Source: Mesorhabditis belari
Lineage: Eukaryota; Nematoda; Chromadorea; Rhabditida; Rhabditidae
Reading direction: 5' to 3'
DNA: 64,000 bases
Assembly (NCBI GenBank): GCA_958450365.1
Contig: CAUEEP010000736.1
Coordinates: 1,795,501-1,859,500, forward strand
Of this stretch, positions 55,004 to 64,000 are shown one piece after another (the stretch's first letter is position 1; every line of letters begins with the position of its first letter). The translations under genes were made by a program, and so were the position numbers. The notes beneath the pieces were generated by a model. It searched no databases, was not told where the DNA came from, and worked only from the letters and a program-made list of their open reading frames with translations.

Positions 55004-58000
55004 ATGGAAGATGGCCGAGAGATCGCCACCGACAAGATCGACATTCAATTGAAAGAAATCAAGGTTTGTTTTGATAAAATTTTAATGTAAAACACAAAGG
55101 AGACCATAATGTAGTTAAAATAAACTATTGACGTAGGTAGTTTTTGTCACCACGTGGTCCGAGTCAAAAATATCAATGAGATCAGAAAACCACCCGGTGA
55201 ACAGTTGTGTGCCAAGAGCTTTACTTCAGAGAAAAAGGTTGATTGGTAAGAAAAAGAAAGAAAAACGACGAAAAGGAACGTTTTGACGTCTGCCAACCAA
55301 TCCATACTTTGAAAAGAGGGCTGATTGTCGTTGGTGACTCAGGGCTCCCGAACGAAAATTCCCGTTTTGAGCAAAATTCAACAACATTCAGACGATTCTA
55401 TTCCTAGTATACCTAAAAAGTTTCTCATTGAAGTCTTTTACTATTCGTTCTAATGAGTGTTGATTTGCAGAGCGAGAACCCCTACAAGCCATGTGAACGG
55501 GAGCCATCAGTGAAGGTTCGTTTAGATTTTGATAAATTAAAAGTAAAAAGGTAGTTAATAACTACTTAGGTGATTGTCAAAAACGATCAAATTTTGTCGT
55601 TTAGAATGTACTTTGAAGTCCTACATTAAAATTGTCACATAAAATTAAACGGTTACTATAGCAAATGTGATTTTAAATATTTGCTGCTTTGTTTAGAGCA
55701 ATGGTTGTGGAAAAGACGAAGAAGAAAATGGCATTCAACTAAGGTTTGTTAAGAATTTGTTGAATTCTATAACTTCATTAACTTTAGAGTGTATCGACGA
55801 CGATGGATGATTTTGCTGGTGGTCGCCTTGCTCAACAACACGAACACGATCTCTTGGATCGCCTACGCGTCTGTGTCGAACATTGTCAACATTTTCTATG
55901 AAGGCGACTGGGCTGGATAGTAAGTGTTAGCTTTAATATTATCGATAGCACTAGACTTGGCCAATGATAGCTGATGTCCATTATTCCAATCTGCACTTTG
56001 TAAGCTTCGATCTGATGAAACAATCTTTTTTAGTTTCTCCGTCGTTTACATGGCCGTCACGATTCCTGTCGGATTCCTCGCAATGTGGCTGAGCAGAAAA
56101 TTTGGATTGCGGACAGCTATTTTGATTGCAGGTATGTGATGATCTTTTTACGACAATTAGTAGTCTACTTTAGCATGGACAAATGGGATTGGTGGCTTCA
56201 TTCGATTCTCCGCCTCATTCTTAGCTAACCCCTATCGAGGATACGTTGCGCTTAGTGGACAAGCCATTGCTGCTATTGCTTATCCTTTTATCATGTTCTT
56301 GCCAACGAAGGTAATATTTTTACAAAATATCTGGAAACTTTGAGTACGACAAAGCTAATCTTTATTTGTTATAGGTTGCCGGCGCTTGGTTCAGTGAGAA
56401 GGAGCGCGGACTTGCCACCACAATTGGGGTGATGTCGAATCCACTCGGTGTCTTCATGGCTAGCGTCATTTCACCTGCAATGGTAGTTTTTGATGTTAAC
56501 CAGTTGCAAAAAAATCATTTAGGTAACAGCACCTGCCCATGTCGTCTTCTTGAATGCGTTCACATTTGTCCCATCGATTGCTGCCGCTATTCTAGCTACA
56601 ATTGTTGTCAAACGATCCGAGCCAAAAATTCCACCAACTTTTTCTGCCGGAGTGCAACAGATGGATTTTGCTGCTGGTGCGTTGTGTTTAGCTTTTGGAT
56701 AGACCACCATATAGAGTTGGAAAGTGTTTTGGTTAGCAAAAGAAGTTATAGTTAGTGATGCAAAAAGTTATTCTGAATAAACTACTTCAAACTAGACTAA
56801 TAAAGTATCAATGAATAAATTCAGGATTCGCTGCTTGTTTCAAGAACGTGCAATACATCATTCTTCTGGTCGTAATGGGTGGCGGTATCGGAATGTTCAA
56901 TTGTCTCTACACAGTTATCTCGGAATTATTGTGCCCATCAGGATACAGGTTAGATTAAAGCTCTGTCTCTGTTTTATCACACGAATCTTTTTTTAGTAAT
57001 AGCTTTGCCGGATTGTGTTCGGCTTTGATGATCGTCGGTGGAGTCTTTGGAGCTACAGCTTCAGGTCGTTTTATCGGATTTTATTTGAATTTTAGCATTT
57101 TCAGGTATTATTGTTGATCGTACTGGACGTTATGCCGAAACAATCAAAATTGCAATGGCAGTAGCTGTGATTTTTGGTCTCACTTTCCTTCAGGTAAATC
57201 TTTGTTTATAACAAAGATTTTCTCAGAACTTTTGAGTTGACTTCAACCCAGAACTTCATTAACTTTAGTTGACTCTTCGACCAAATCTTCATTGGCTGAT
57301 CGTTCCCACTGTTTTGCTCTTTGGTGTGCTTGGATTGGCGACTTATCCTGTTGGTCTTCAACTCTCGGCCGAATGCACTTATCCTGTTTCTGAGGAGACC
57401 TCCACCGGGTTGATCGTTTTGATGGGACAAGTATGGGTTTAACATGTTGCTGCTTAACTATTCATTTTTAGATTCAATCCTTGTTCTACGTGTTGACCAT
57501 GCGATTTTTGTACCGCGACATTGGCCAAGATCGGGAAAAGATTCAGGTAGCTTACTGGTGAACTACTTTAATAGTAAATACTTTTTAGGTTTGCCGAGTT
57601 GACGATAACGATAAGGCAAACAAGCCAAGTGATGCCACCGTTTCAATCATGGTCTTTTCGGTGAGTTTTAGAGGTAATGATTAATTTTAAATTGAACCAT
57701 TGAAACAGCATAATTTCAAAGCTAAACCATGATTAGCCTATCTAACTTTTAAAAATTGTCAGGTGATTGCTGCTCTTCTTGCTTTGTTGTTGATCGGTCT
57801 CTTCCGTCCCGTTTACAAGAGAATGGAGGCAGAAAATGCCAATAGAGCCAAAGCCGATAAGGTATGGTTTAAAAACATATAACCATAATCAAATGTCATT
57901 TTCAAGCTGTAAACTAGTTTTGGTGAGTCTTTTCGTTAGAACGTTGTTCATCAGCTTGCATGTTTAGGACTTTTAGAAGGCTACTTCAAATTTTCTATTT

Positions 58001-58151
58001 AGTTGTAGAAGTTTCTATAATTTTTATTGCTAGCAACATTTGATTTGCTTTAATCGTTTTCTTCTAGGACAAGGAAATCGCACTTGCCGAGAAGAAGCTC
58101 AACGCTGGACTCCCCAACGAGAATACGACCACGACACCGCTCACTGCTTAG
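55004..58151 (+). CDS. SLC49-family (FLVCR/DIRC2-like) membrane transporter
   Basis: A fully spliced major-facilitator protein of roughly 500 residues. The N-terminus is cytosolic and charged (MEDGREIATDKIDIQLKEIK). The first helix begins VYRRRWMILLVVALLNN. Later segments include AYASVSNIVNIFY, GWAGYF-type and AMWLSRKFGLRTA loops, QAIAAIAYPFIMFLPTK, WFSEKERGLATTIGV with MSNPLGVF, and a C-terminal half with VVMGGGIGMFNCLY, DRTGRYAET and SAECTYPVSEETSTG. The FLPTK-WF-ER-ATTIGVM-N-LG order is typical of SLC49 members, which move haem, choline or related amines. The C-terminus is Thr-rich and ends TPLTA. All exon joins examined keep phase. The start directly follows a TTCAG acceptor. Substrate cannot be told from sequence. 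Confidence 0.9.
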
Positions 58152-59950
58152 ATTCTTGCAAAATTTGAAACGTGTATGTTCAGTATTCATTTTGAAAATT
58201 AATTTAATCACTTGTCTCACTCAATCCGCCAACTCAAATCCCTTGCATTTCTTGTATTTTATCTAAAAATCCTCTGCATGACCGTTTAGTGTTTGTGACA
58301 ATTTTTACTTGCTAACTCTTTTTTCCAGATGAGCTTTTAGGAAACGGTCAGCTATCCGTTCTTAAATTTGCCTAGCATCCTTTTTTGTTCTCTTTGTAAC
58401 TTCAAAAATTTTATAGTTATACGGGGAACCTAATGTTTTGTTCTATTTGTATTCGACGGTCTCTTGCTACACAATTTATTTTATTGATCGATTTCACCAT
58501 TTATGTTTGTGGACTTTGAAAAGTTTATACTAACTATGCAATTGGTATCTATGATATTTTCGATAAAGATATTTAATTATGATAAAAATGTATGACAGTG
58601 AATTTGAGTATTTTATTAGGGTAAATCTTCTCAAAGCCGCAGATGGTCGCTTGTGAAGAATCCCCGCTAAACCTCCTCTCACTCATCCCAGCCTTGGCCC
58701 TATATCATCTCTAAACCCTTTGTTAGTGCCACACACTGTCAACAACCTTGATGGTTGACTGAATATTCTAAACATCCAAATAGAATAAAGCAGATTTTAA
58801 AGCCCTCATTTAAGTTTTAGTTGACTTCTTGTAAAGGGCACGCGCCATCCCTTGTTCCCCTTTATCCCCTCCTTGTCATTGCATTCCCCGTTCTCAGCGG
58901 GTGATCATTTGATGGAGAATACTCGTCAATCACCAAATCAACTCGCAAAAAAAAGTTGATTCTCTTTGAAAGCAAGATCTTGTCGAAATGATTCACGAAA
59001 CACATTCATTAAATTTAGCACCTTTTTCGGGTCACGAAGTCACTCCGTATTTTTAATGATTCTTGCGCTTTCAAGATTTCTAAAAAGTAGAAATTGATTC
59101 TGAGACCAGATTACGGTAAATTTCTAAAAGTTGACACGTCTTGGAAAACGGATTTTTTTTTTGCCGCCCACAATAACACACTTAATTTCCTCTGTTTACC
59201 CAATTAATTTCCCCCATCTTTCCCCCTTTATCCAATTCACCCAGAATCACGGCCAAGACAAGGAGATACGGCCATTTTTTCTGCCCTCCTTGCCTTGCCT
59301 TGCTCTCTTCTCGTTTACCCTTCACTGACACCCGCATTTGCATGTGGCGGCTCAATTACCCGCAAAGACCCAATCCCATTGTGGGAGAGAGACGATCTCT
59401 TCTTCACTTTCTTCATCTGTCTTCTAGTCTCTGTTCTTCTTCTTCTTCTGTCTTTTCATCACCCTTTTCTAGAGAATTATCTTCTTTTCTGAAAATACAG
59501 TAAAAAAAAAGAGGATTTAAACGGCTTTTAGTCATGTAAATAGATAGATTCAGCAACTCAAGCGAAAGCTCTAGACCACTATCCCCTAGGTCACGAATTC
59601 GTCTTTACAAATCTCTGTAGTACCCTTATAATGCCGGTGCGCGGTTTCGTGGATACCCAATTTTGATGTAAACTTTGAGACGAAAGATCTCAAGATTTTA
59701 AAATCGTCATCCCTAAACGACACCATCGGAATCAGCGCAAAAAAAACTGAACAAGATTTGCTTGATCTCAGCCCAAAACCGAGATGTAAATCGAAAAGCA
59801 TTCCTTCATTTGATGTAGGCCAAAATAAAAATAAACAAAAGCATCAAGAATTAGATATTCAGTTATTAACATTTTTCAACTTCCATTTTCTTCAAAATTT
59901 CTCTTTTTCTGATTTCTACTTGATTTGATAAAGATCTAGAGTTATTTATG
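58152..59950. other. Intergenic, no gene recognised
   Basis: Holds the SLC49 3' region and pyrimidine-rich stretches (59200-59480). Open frames at 59131-59503 overlap in three frames and are composition-driven. Confidence 0.45.
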
Positions 59951-60120
59951 GTTTAGGAAAAGGTTGGAATTGAAGAGATATTCAATTGATTTGAAAGAGA
60001 TATTCGATTGATTTGAAATAGATATTCAATTGATTTGAAATAGATATTCAATTGCTTTGAATCGATATTCAATTCCTTTGAATAGATATTCAATTGCTTT
60101 GAATCGATATTCAATTCCTT
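59880..60120. repeat. Duplicated block with minisatellite (copy 1)
   Basis: A flank beginning CTTCCATTTTCTTCAAAATT is followed by about six units of GATATTCAATTGATTTGAAA. The same flank and array recur at 60440-60665. Confidence 0.9.
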
Positions 60121-60439
60121 TGATTTTACAGTTATCAACATTGCGAATTGACCTGTAATTTCATATTGCTTTTTATTTCCTTATAAGTCAACGAAAAAAC
60201 TCAACGAAACGATAAGAAGTAACTCTGAAATTCTACTCTCTCAACTCAAACAAATACTATTCAAAGCCGAAACATTGAGAGAAGCGCTTTAGGTTCTTTG
60301 TCTCATCCCAGGGGTTTAGCATCGAGAATGGCAAGAGAAGAGCACAGGCTCACTTTTGACAAATCGACCCACCCGGACCTTAACTTTTCTTTTTTCTTCC
60401 TTCACCAATCCCTCCCAGTTGGTCCCCGAACGACCATTC

Positions 60440-60670
60440 ACTTCCATTTTTCTTCAAAATTTCTCTTTTTCTGATTTCTATTTGATTTGATAAAGATCTA
60501 GAGTTATTTATGGTTTAGGAAAAGGTTCGAATTGAAGAGATATTCGAATAGAATAGATATTCAATTGATTTGAAGAGATATTCATTGCTTTGAAGAGATT
60601 GCTTTGAATAGATATTCAATGGCTTTGGATAGATATTCAATTGATTTGAATAGATATTCAATTCCTTTGT
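60440..60670. repeat. Duplicated block with minisatellite (copy 2)
   Basis: Flank of about 100 bases nearly identical to 59880-59975, followed by diverged GATATTCAATTG units. The array, not only the flank, was copied. Confidence 0.88.
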
Positions 60671-61008
60671 TTTCCTTTAAATTCCTTTGTTTTCCAATAA
60701 ATTTGCAACTTTAATCGTCTATTAAATCACTGAATCTATCAAAAATCAACCTTTTCTAGTAATTAGTAAACAAAAATCCTATAGTTCTTTGAGTTTTCGT
60801 ATTTCTAAAACTAATACCTGCTTCATAAACATGTGAAGTTTCATAGATATGCCAAGCCAAGCCAACGCTGATTGGTTGGCTTTAATAAATTGAACTCTTA
60901 AAGCTCTTAATTCTTGAATTGATTACTGCCAAATTTCGCGCATATTTACGCTTATTTTCACTTGATTTACACTCTAAAAATGACTGTTTTCTCAATAGTC
61001 AACTCACA

Positions 61009-61091
61009 ATGAAAGAAAGGAACACGTGTGGCTCGTGGCGGTGTCTTTTTATTCGGAGAAATTCCACAAACACCACCAATCTCCGGTAATG
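61009..61091 (+). other. Possible first coding exon
   Basis: ATG at 61009 opens MKERNTCGSWRCLFIRRNS and the frame runs to a good donor (CTCCG then GTAATG) at about 61088. Codon content is less AT-rich than the surroundings. No partner exon is certain. Confidence 0.3.
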
Positions 61092-61297
61092 CTTTCCAGA
61101 TGTCTTTTCACTCTTCCCTCTATCGCTTAGCTATCAATTTCTCATTTCTTTTGGAATCTAGAAGCCTATTCTTCTCATTCACTGTTTCATTGCTGCTCTG
61201 GCTTTGTTACGATTCGCTGAACTTATTGGCTGAACTTGGATTCTACTTAAAAATACAGAACTGTCAGAAGCTAGGCTTGTATTTGATTTCTGGCTTT

Positions 61298-61672
61298 ACT
61301 TGCCATTTACCAGTGCTAGATTTCATTTAGAACATGAATCAATTGACCTCTTATCATTTAAACTTATTATAACCGCTGATAATCAATCGGATTACAGAGC
61401 TGCTCCTTTTCTAGCTTTACTTGCCATTTACCAGTGCTAGATTTCATTTAGAACATGAATCAATTGACTTCTTATCATTTCAACTTATTGTAATCACTGG
61501 TAATCAATCGGTTTACAGACCTGCTCCTTTTCTGACTTTACTTGCCATTTACCAGTGTACTAGATTTCAGTTAGAACAGGAATCAATTGACTTCTTATCA
61601 TTTAAACTTATTATAATCGCTGGTAATCAGTCGGTTTACGGAGCTGCTCTTTTAGCTTTCTTTTATTCATAA
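61298..61672 (+). repeat. Three tandem copies of a 120-bp unit
   Basis: Each unit reads TTGCCATTTACCAGTG, then GAATCAATTGAC, CTTATCATTT and GCTGCTC. Copies differ at several sites. An open frame spans two copies by chance. Confidence 0.92.
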
Positions 61673-62037
61673 ATCTTATTAGATTTTGATTGTAAACCAA
61701 AGAACTTTCTGATTACTAACAACTGAATCTAGTGTTGTATAAGATTTTCTAAGGATAAGTAGTGAGCACGAAAAGAAGAGCACCGTTTCCCCGTTCCCCA
61801 GTTCGGTCATAAATTTGTCGAAGGCTTATCGTTGGATCTCGCGGGGAAAGGACAAGAAAGTTCTCTCACTTAACCTTTTCCGTCTTTCAGATTCGTTTTC
61901 TGTAGGAATTTTGTTGATCTTTTGTAAATTCTCGATTTGTTTTGACAGATTTCTTGACAAGAATATGTAAAAAAGTAAATTCATCTCAAAATTCAATATC
62001 AATGATTTCATTGATAGATTGAGAAAGGGAGAATTGG

Positions 62038-62455
62038 GGAATGGATTGGGAATGGATTGGGAATGGATTGGGGAATAGAGTGGGGAATGGATTGGGAATG
62101 GACTGGGAATGGATTGGGAATAGAGTGGGGAATGGATTGGGAATGGATTGGGAATGGATTGGGGAATGGATTGGGAATGGATTGGGGAATGGATTGGGAA
62201 TGGATTGGGAATGGATTGGGGAATGGATTGGGGAATGGATTGGGAATGGATTGGGGAATGGATTGGGAATGGACTGGGAATGGATTGGGGAATAGCGTGG
62301 GGAATGGATTGGGAATGGATTGGGAATGGATTGGGGAATGGATTGGGGAATGGATTGGGGAATGGATTGGGAATGGATTGGGAATGGATTGAGGAATGGA
62401 TTGGGAATGGACTGAGGAATGGATTGGAGAATGGATTGGGAGTGGATTGGGGAAT
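62038..62455 (+). repeat. Minisatellite (GGAATGGATTG)
   Basis: About 38 units of 10-12 bases, GGAATGGATTGG with variants. Mixed unit lengths open several frames on both strands (DWEWIGNGLG one way, NPFPIHSQS the other). Confidence 0.96.
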
Positions 62456-63090
62456 GAATTCTCGACTTTTCTGATACTAGGCGCATCGCCGCTCGAAAAA
62501 TGAAGAATTCTGTGTACCAGAAAAAGTGCATTTGTGAATTTCGTGCACAAATGACTACAGGGTGATGCATAATTACAGTAACTTCTCTCCGCTCATCTCA
62601 CTCAGCTGATAAACCTTTAAAATTGACCAAAAAACAGCAGTGATCCCGAGAGTCAGCGCTTCATTTCAATCAACCAAATCTTGTTGCTCATTTTCTTGAG
62701 AATTCTTTAATCCCAAGTACTTTAAAGTGTACAAAACATTCTAAAGACTGAAATGATTCAAAATTAAATTTAAATTTAACAATCTTTCAATAATTCTTCA
62801 TAAAATAGAACTGTTTAATGATAAATTGAAAAAAAAGGGATTTTTGGTTGGTGGGAATGAGCTGATTGAGGCTATAAATTGTCGACATTTCATTGATAGA
62901 TTGAGAGAAAGGGAGTGGATAGATTCATTGGGGAATGGATTCATTTCAATCAACCAAATCTTTTGCTCATTTTCTATCACTATTATTTGTTGAGAATTGA
63001 TTGGGGGATTAAGTTCTCTTGTATCCAATCTCTTGTATCCAATCTCTTGTATCCAATCCAAAAGTTCTCTTGTATCCAAATGTATCCAAT
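62456..63090. other. Intergenic, no gene recognised
   Basis: A block around TTGATAGATTGAGA and ATTCATTTCAATCAACCAAATC is present twice (about 62010/62660 and 62890/62940). CTCTTGTATCCAAT is repeated four times at 63017-63090. Confidence 0.5.
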
Positions 63091-63097
63091 TGGCAGA

Positions 63098-63140
63098 GCG
63101 ACGAGATCACGACCAACCAGCCGACCACCTCGACCACCAA
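63098..63140 (+). other. Possible internal exon
   Basis: Bounded by TTGGCAG and GTGAGT. The GC-rich 43 bases could read SDEITTNQPTTSTTN in one frame or a basic/Pro-rich peptide in another. It may belong to a gene that continues past the window. Confidence 0.3.
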
Positions 63141-63349
63141 TCGTGAGTCTCCAATAAAGCTTCTAAAAGCTACATTTCTTTAAGAACAATTTAGAAAGAT
63201 GAATTTGAATTCGCATTTGAATTTAGCTTTGATTTAGATCAAAATTTAAACTCTTTAATTGATAATTTATGCTTAAAAATAAAAACAAAACCTTTCTAGT
63301 CAAGGCAATTTTTATTATCAACTTAAAAAGCTTTTTTTAAATTCAAAAT

Positions 63350-63480
63350 TCAATCATTGCATTGTATTTTTGAGTATTATTAAACCCAAAAGGTTATATT
63401 TAAAATAGAAGAACAAAAATGAGTTCAAGATCAAAAGCAGCGGCTTCAAGAGATCAAGAGCAGAGCAAGAAAATCATTAC
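63350..63480. repeat. Direct repeat, copy 1 (second at 63826-63990)
   Basis: TTGTATTTTTGAGTATTATT and AAACCCAAAAGG begin both copies, which also share AAGATCAAGAGCAGAG and CATTACTTT. About 475 bases separate the copies, with a CTCC tract between. Confidence 0.88.
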
Positions 63481-63639
63481 TTTGTAAGAGGATTGAAAAG
63501 CCTTTATCTAAACAATGCTAAGGGTAAAAGTGAATAGTTTGTAGGAAATTTCAAGTTCCTTATCATTTTCTCTTTGTATTCAATCGACAAATCAGTTGTT
63601 TTACTGTGGTTCTGAAAGGGAGGGGACGAAGCTAAGCGG

Positions 63640-63785
63640 ACGTCTCCTCCCTCTCCTCCCTCTCCTCCCTCTCCTCCATCTCATCCATCTCATCCATCTC
63701 CTCCATCTCCTCCAACTCCTCCATCTCCTCCCTCTCCTCCATCTCCTCCATCTCCTCCATCTCCCATCACCTCCCCTCTTCACCC
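63640..63785 (+). repeat. CTCCATCTC polypyrimidine repeat
   Basis: Alternating CTCCCT and CTCCAT units, almost purely C and T with A. Located between the two copies of the direct repeat. Confidence 0.92.
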
Positions 63786-64000
63786 CTTTCTCCCATTCAA
63801 TCCTTTCTTTTCTCTTATCTTCTCTTAATTGTATTTTTGAGTATTATTAAACCCAAAAGGTTATATTTAAAATATAAGAACAAAAATAGATTCAAGATCA
63901 AGAGCAGAGTACGAAAAGCATTACTTTATCTAAACAATACTAAATGTAAAAGTGAATAGTTTATAGGAAATTTCAAAGTTCTTTCCTTATCATTTCCTCT

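Noticed and set aside
62008..62570. 194- and 180-residue Pro/Ile/His repeat proteins and Gly/Trp repeats on the other strand
   Set aside because: Both strands and several frames are open because of the GGAATGGATTG minisatellite; no splice or start context.

Overview
This is a stretch of nematode nuclear genome. The evidence is short introns with pyrimidine-TTTAG/TTTCAG acceptors, 3' acceptors directly in front of start codons (as in SL trans-splicing), U6 snRNA genes with pol III-type upstream elements, and a worm-type gene set: an astacin/EGF/CUB/TSP1 metalloprotease, a ZP-domain cuticlin, a calponin-like repeat muscle protein and an F-box protein. Short (TTAGGC)n-like blocks, the nematode telomere motif, also occur. 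The DNA is AT-rich and full of repeats. The genus cannot be fixed by reading.

Layout. 1-5.5 kb is a near-perfect inverted duplication (arms 1-2347 and 3013-5363, 665-bp spacer). It carries two copies of an ING3-like N-terminal region and two copies of a FAF1-like fragment, with one ING-type PHD finger in the spacer. 5.57-6.63 kb is a compact six-exon gene for a small beta-rich protein. 7.05-8.09 kb is an intronless F-box-like gene. 9.06-10.25 kb is a dead mariner element, 10.5-11.3 kb a calpain pseudogene and 12.86 kb a U6 gene; a second dead mariner lies at 15.4-16.4 kb. 17.77-28.52 kb is one large secreted astacin gene (20 recognised exons, about 740 residues) whose introns are packed with minisatellites, tRNA-like sequences and hairpin elements. 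30.1-30.7 kb holds two antisense U6 copies. 31.3-35.3 kb is a calponin-like (CLIK-type) gene with a Glu-rich tail. 36-43 kb is a second large inverted repeat with a U6 gene at each outer end. 44.7-48 kb is a scrambled set of partial duplications in front of the ZP cuticlin gene (47.9-51.55 kb). 55.0-58.15 kb is a complete SLC49 (FLVCR/DIRC2-like) transporter. 58.2-64 kb has no certain gene and is mostly local duplications and minisatellites.

The astacin, cuticlin and SL-type genes fit cuticle synthesis and moulting, and the CLIK protein fits muscle actin, but nothing shows they work as one pathway; they are ordinary neighbours. No coherent new defence or metabolic system was found. The strongest unusual signals are structural: the ING3/FAF1 palindrome, minisatellites that start right behind 5' splice sites in at least five introns, U6 cassettes embedded in inverted repeats, and a duplicated signal-peptide exon split by a mobile element.
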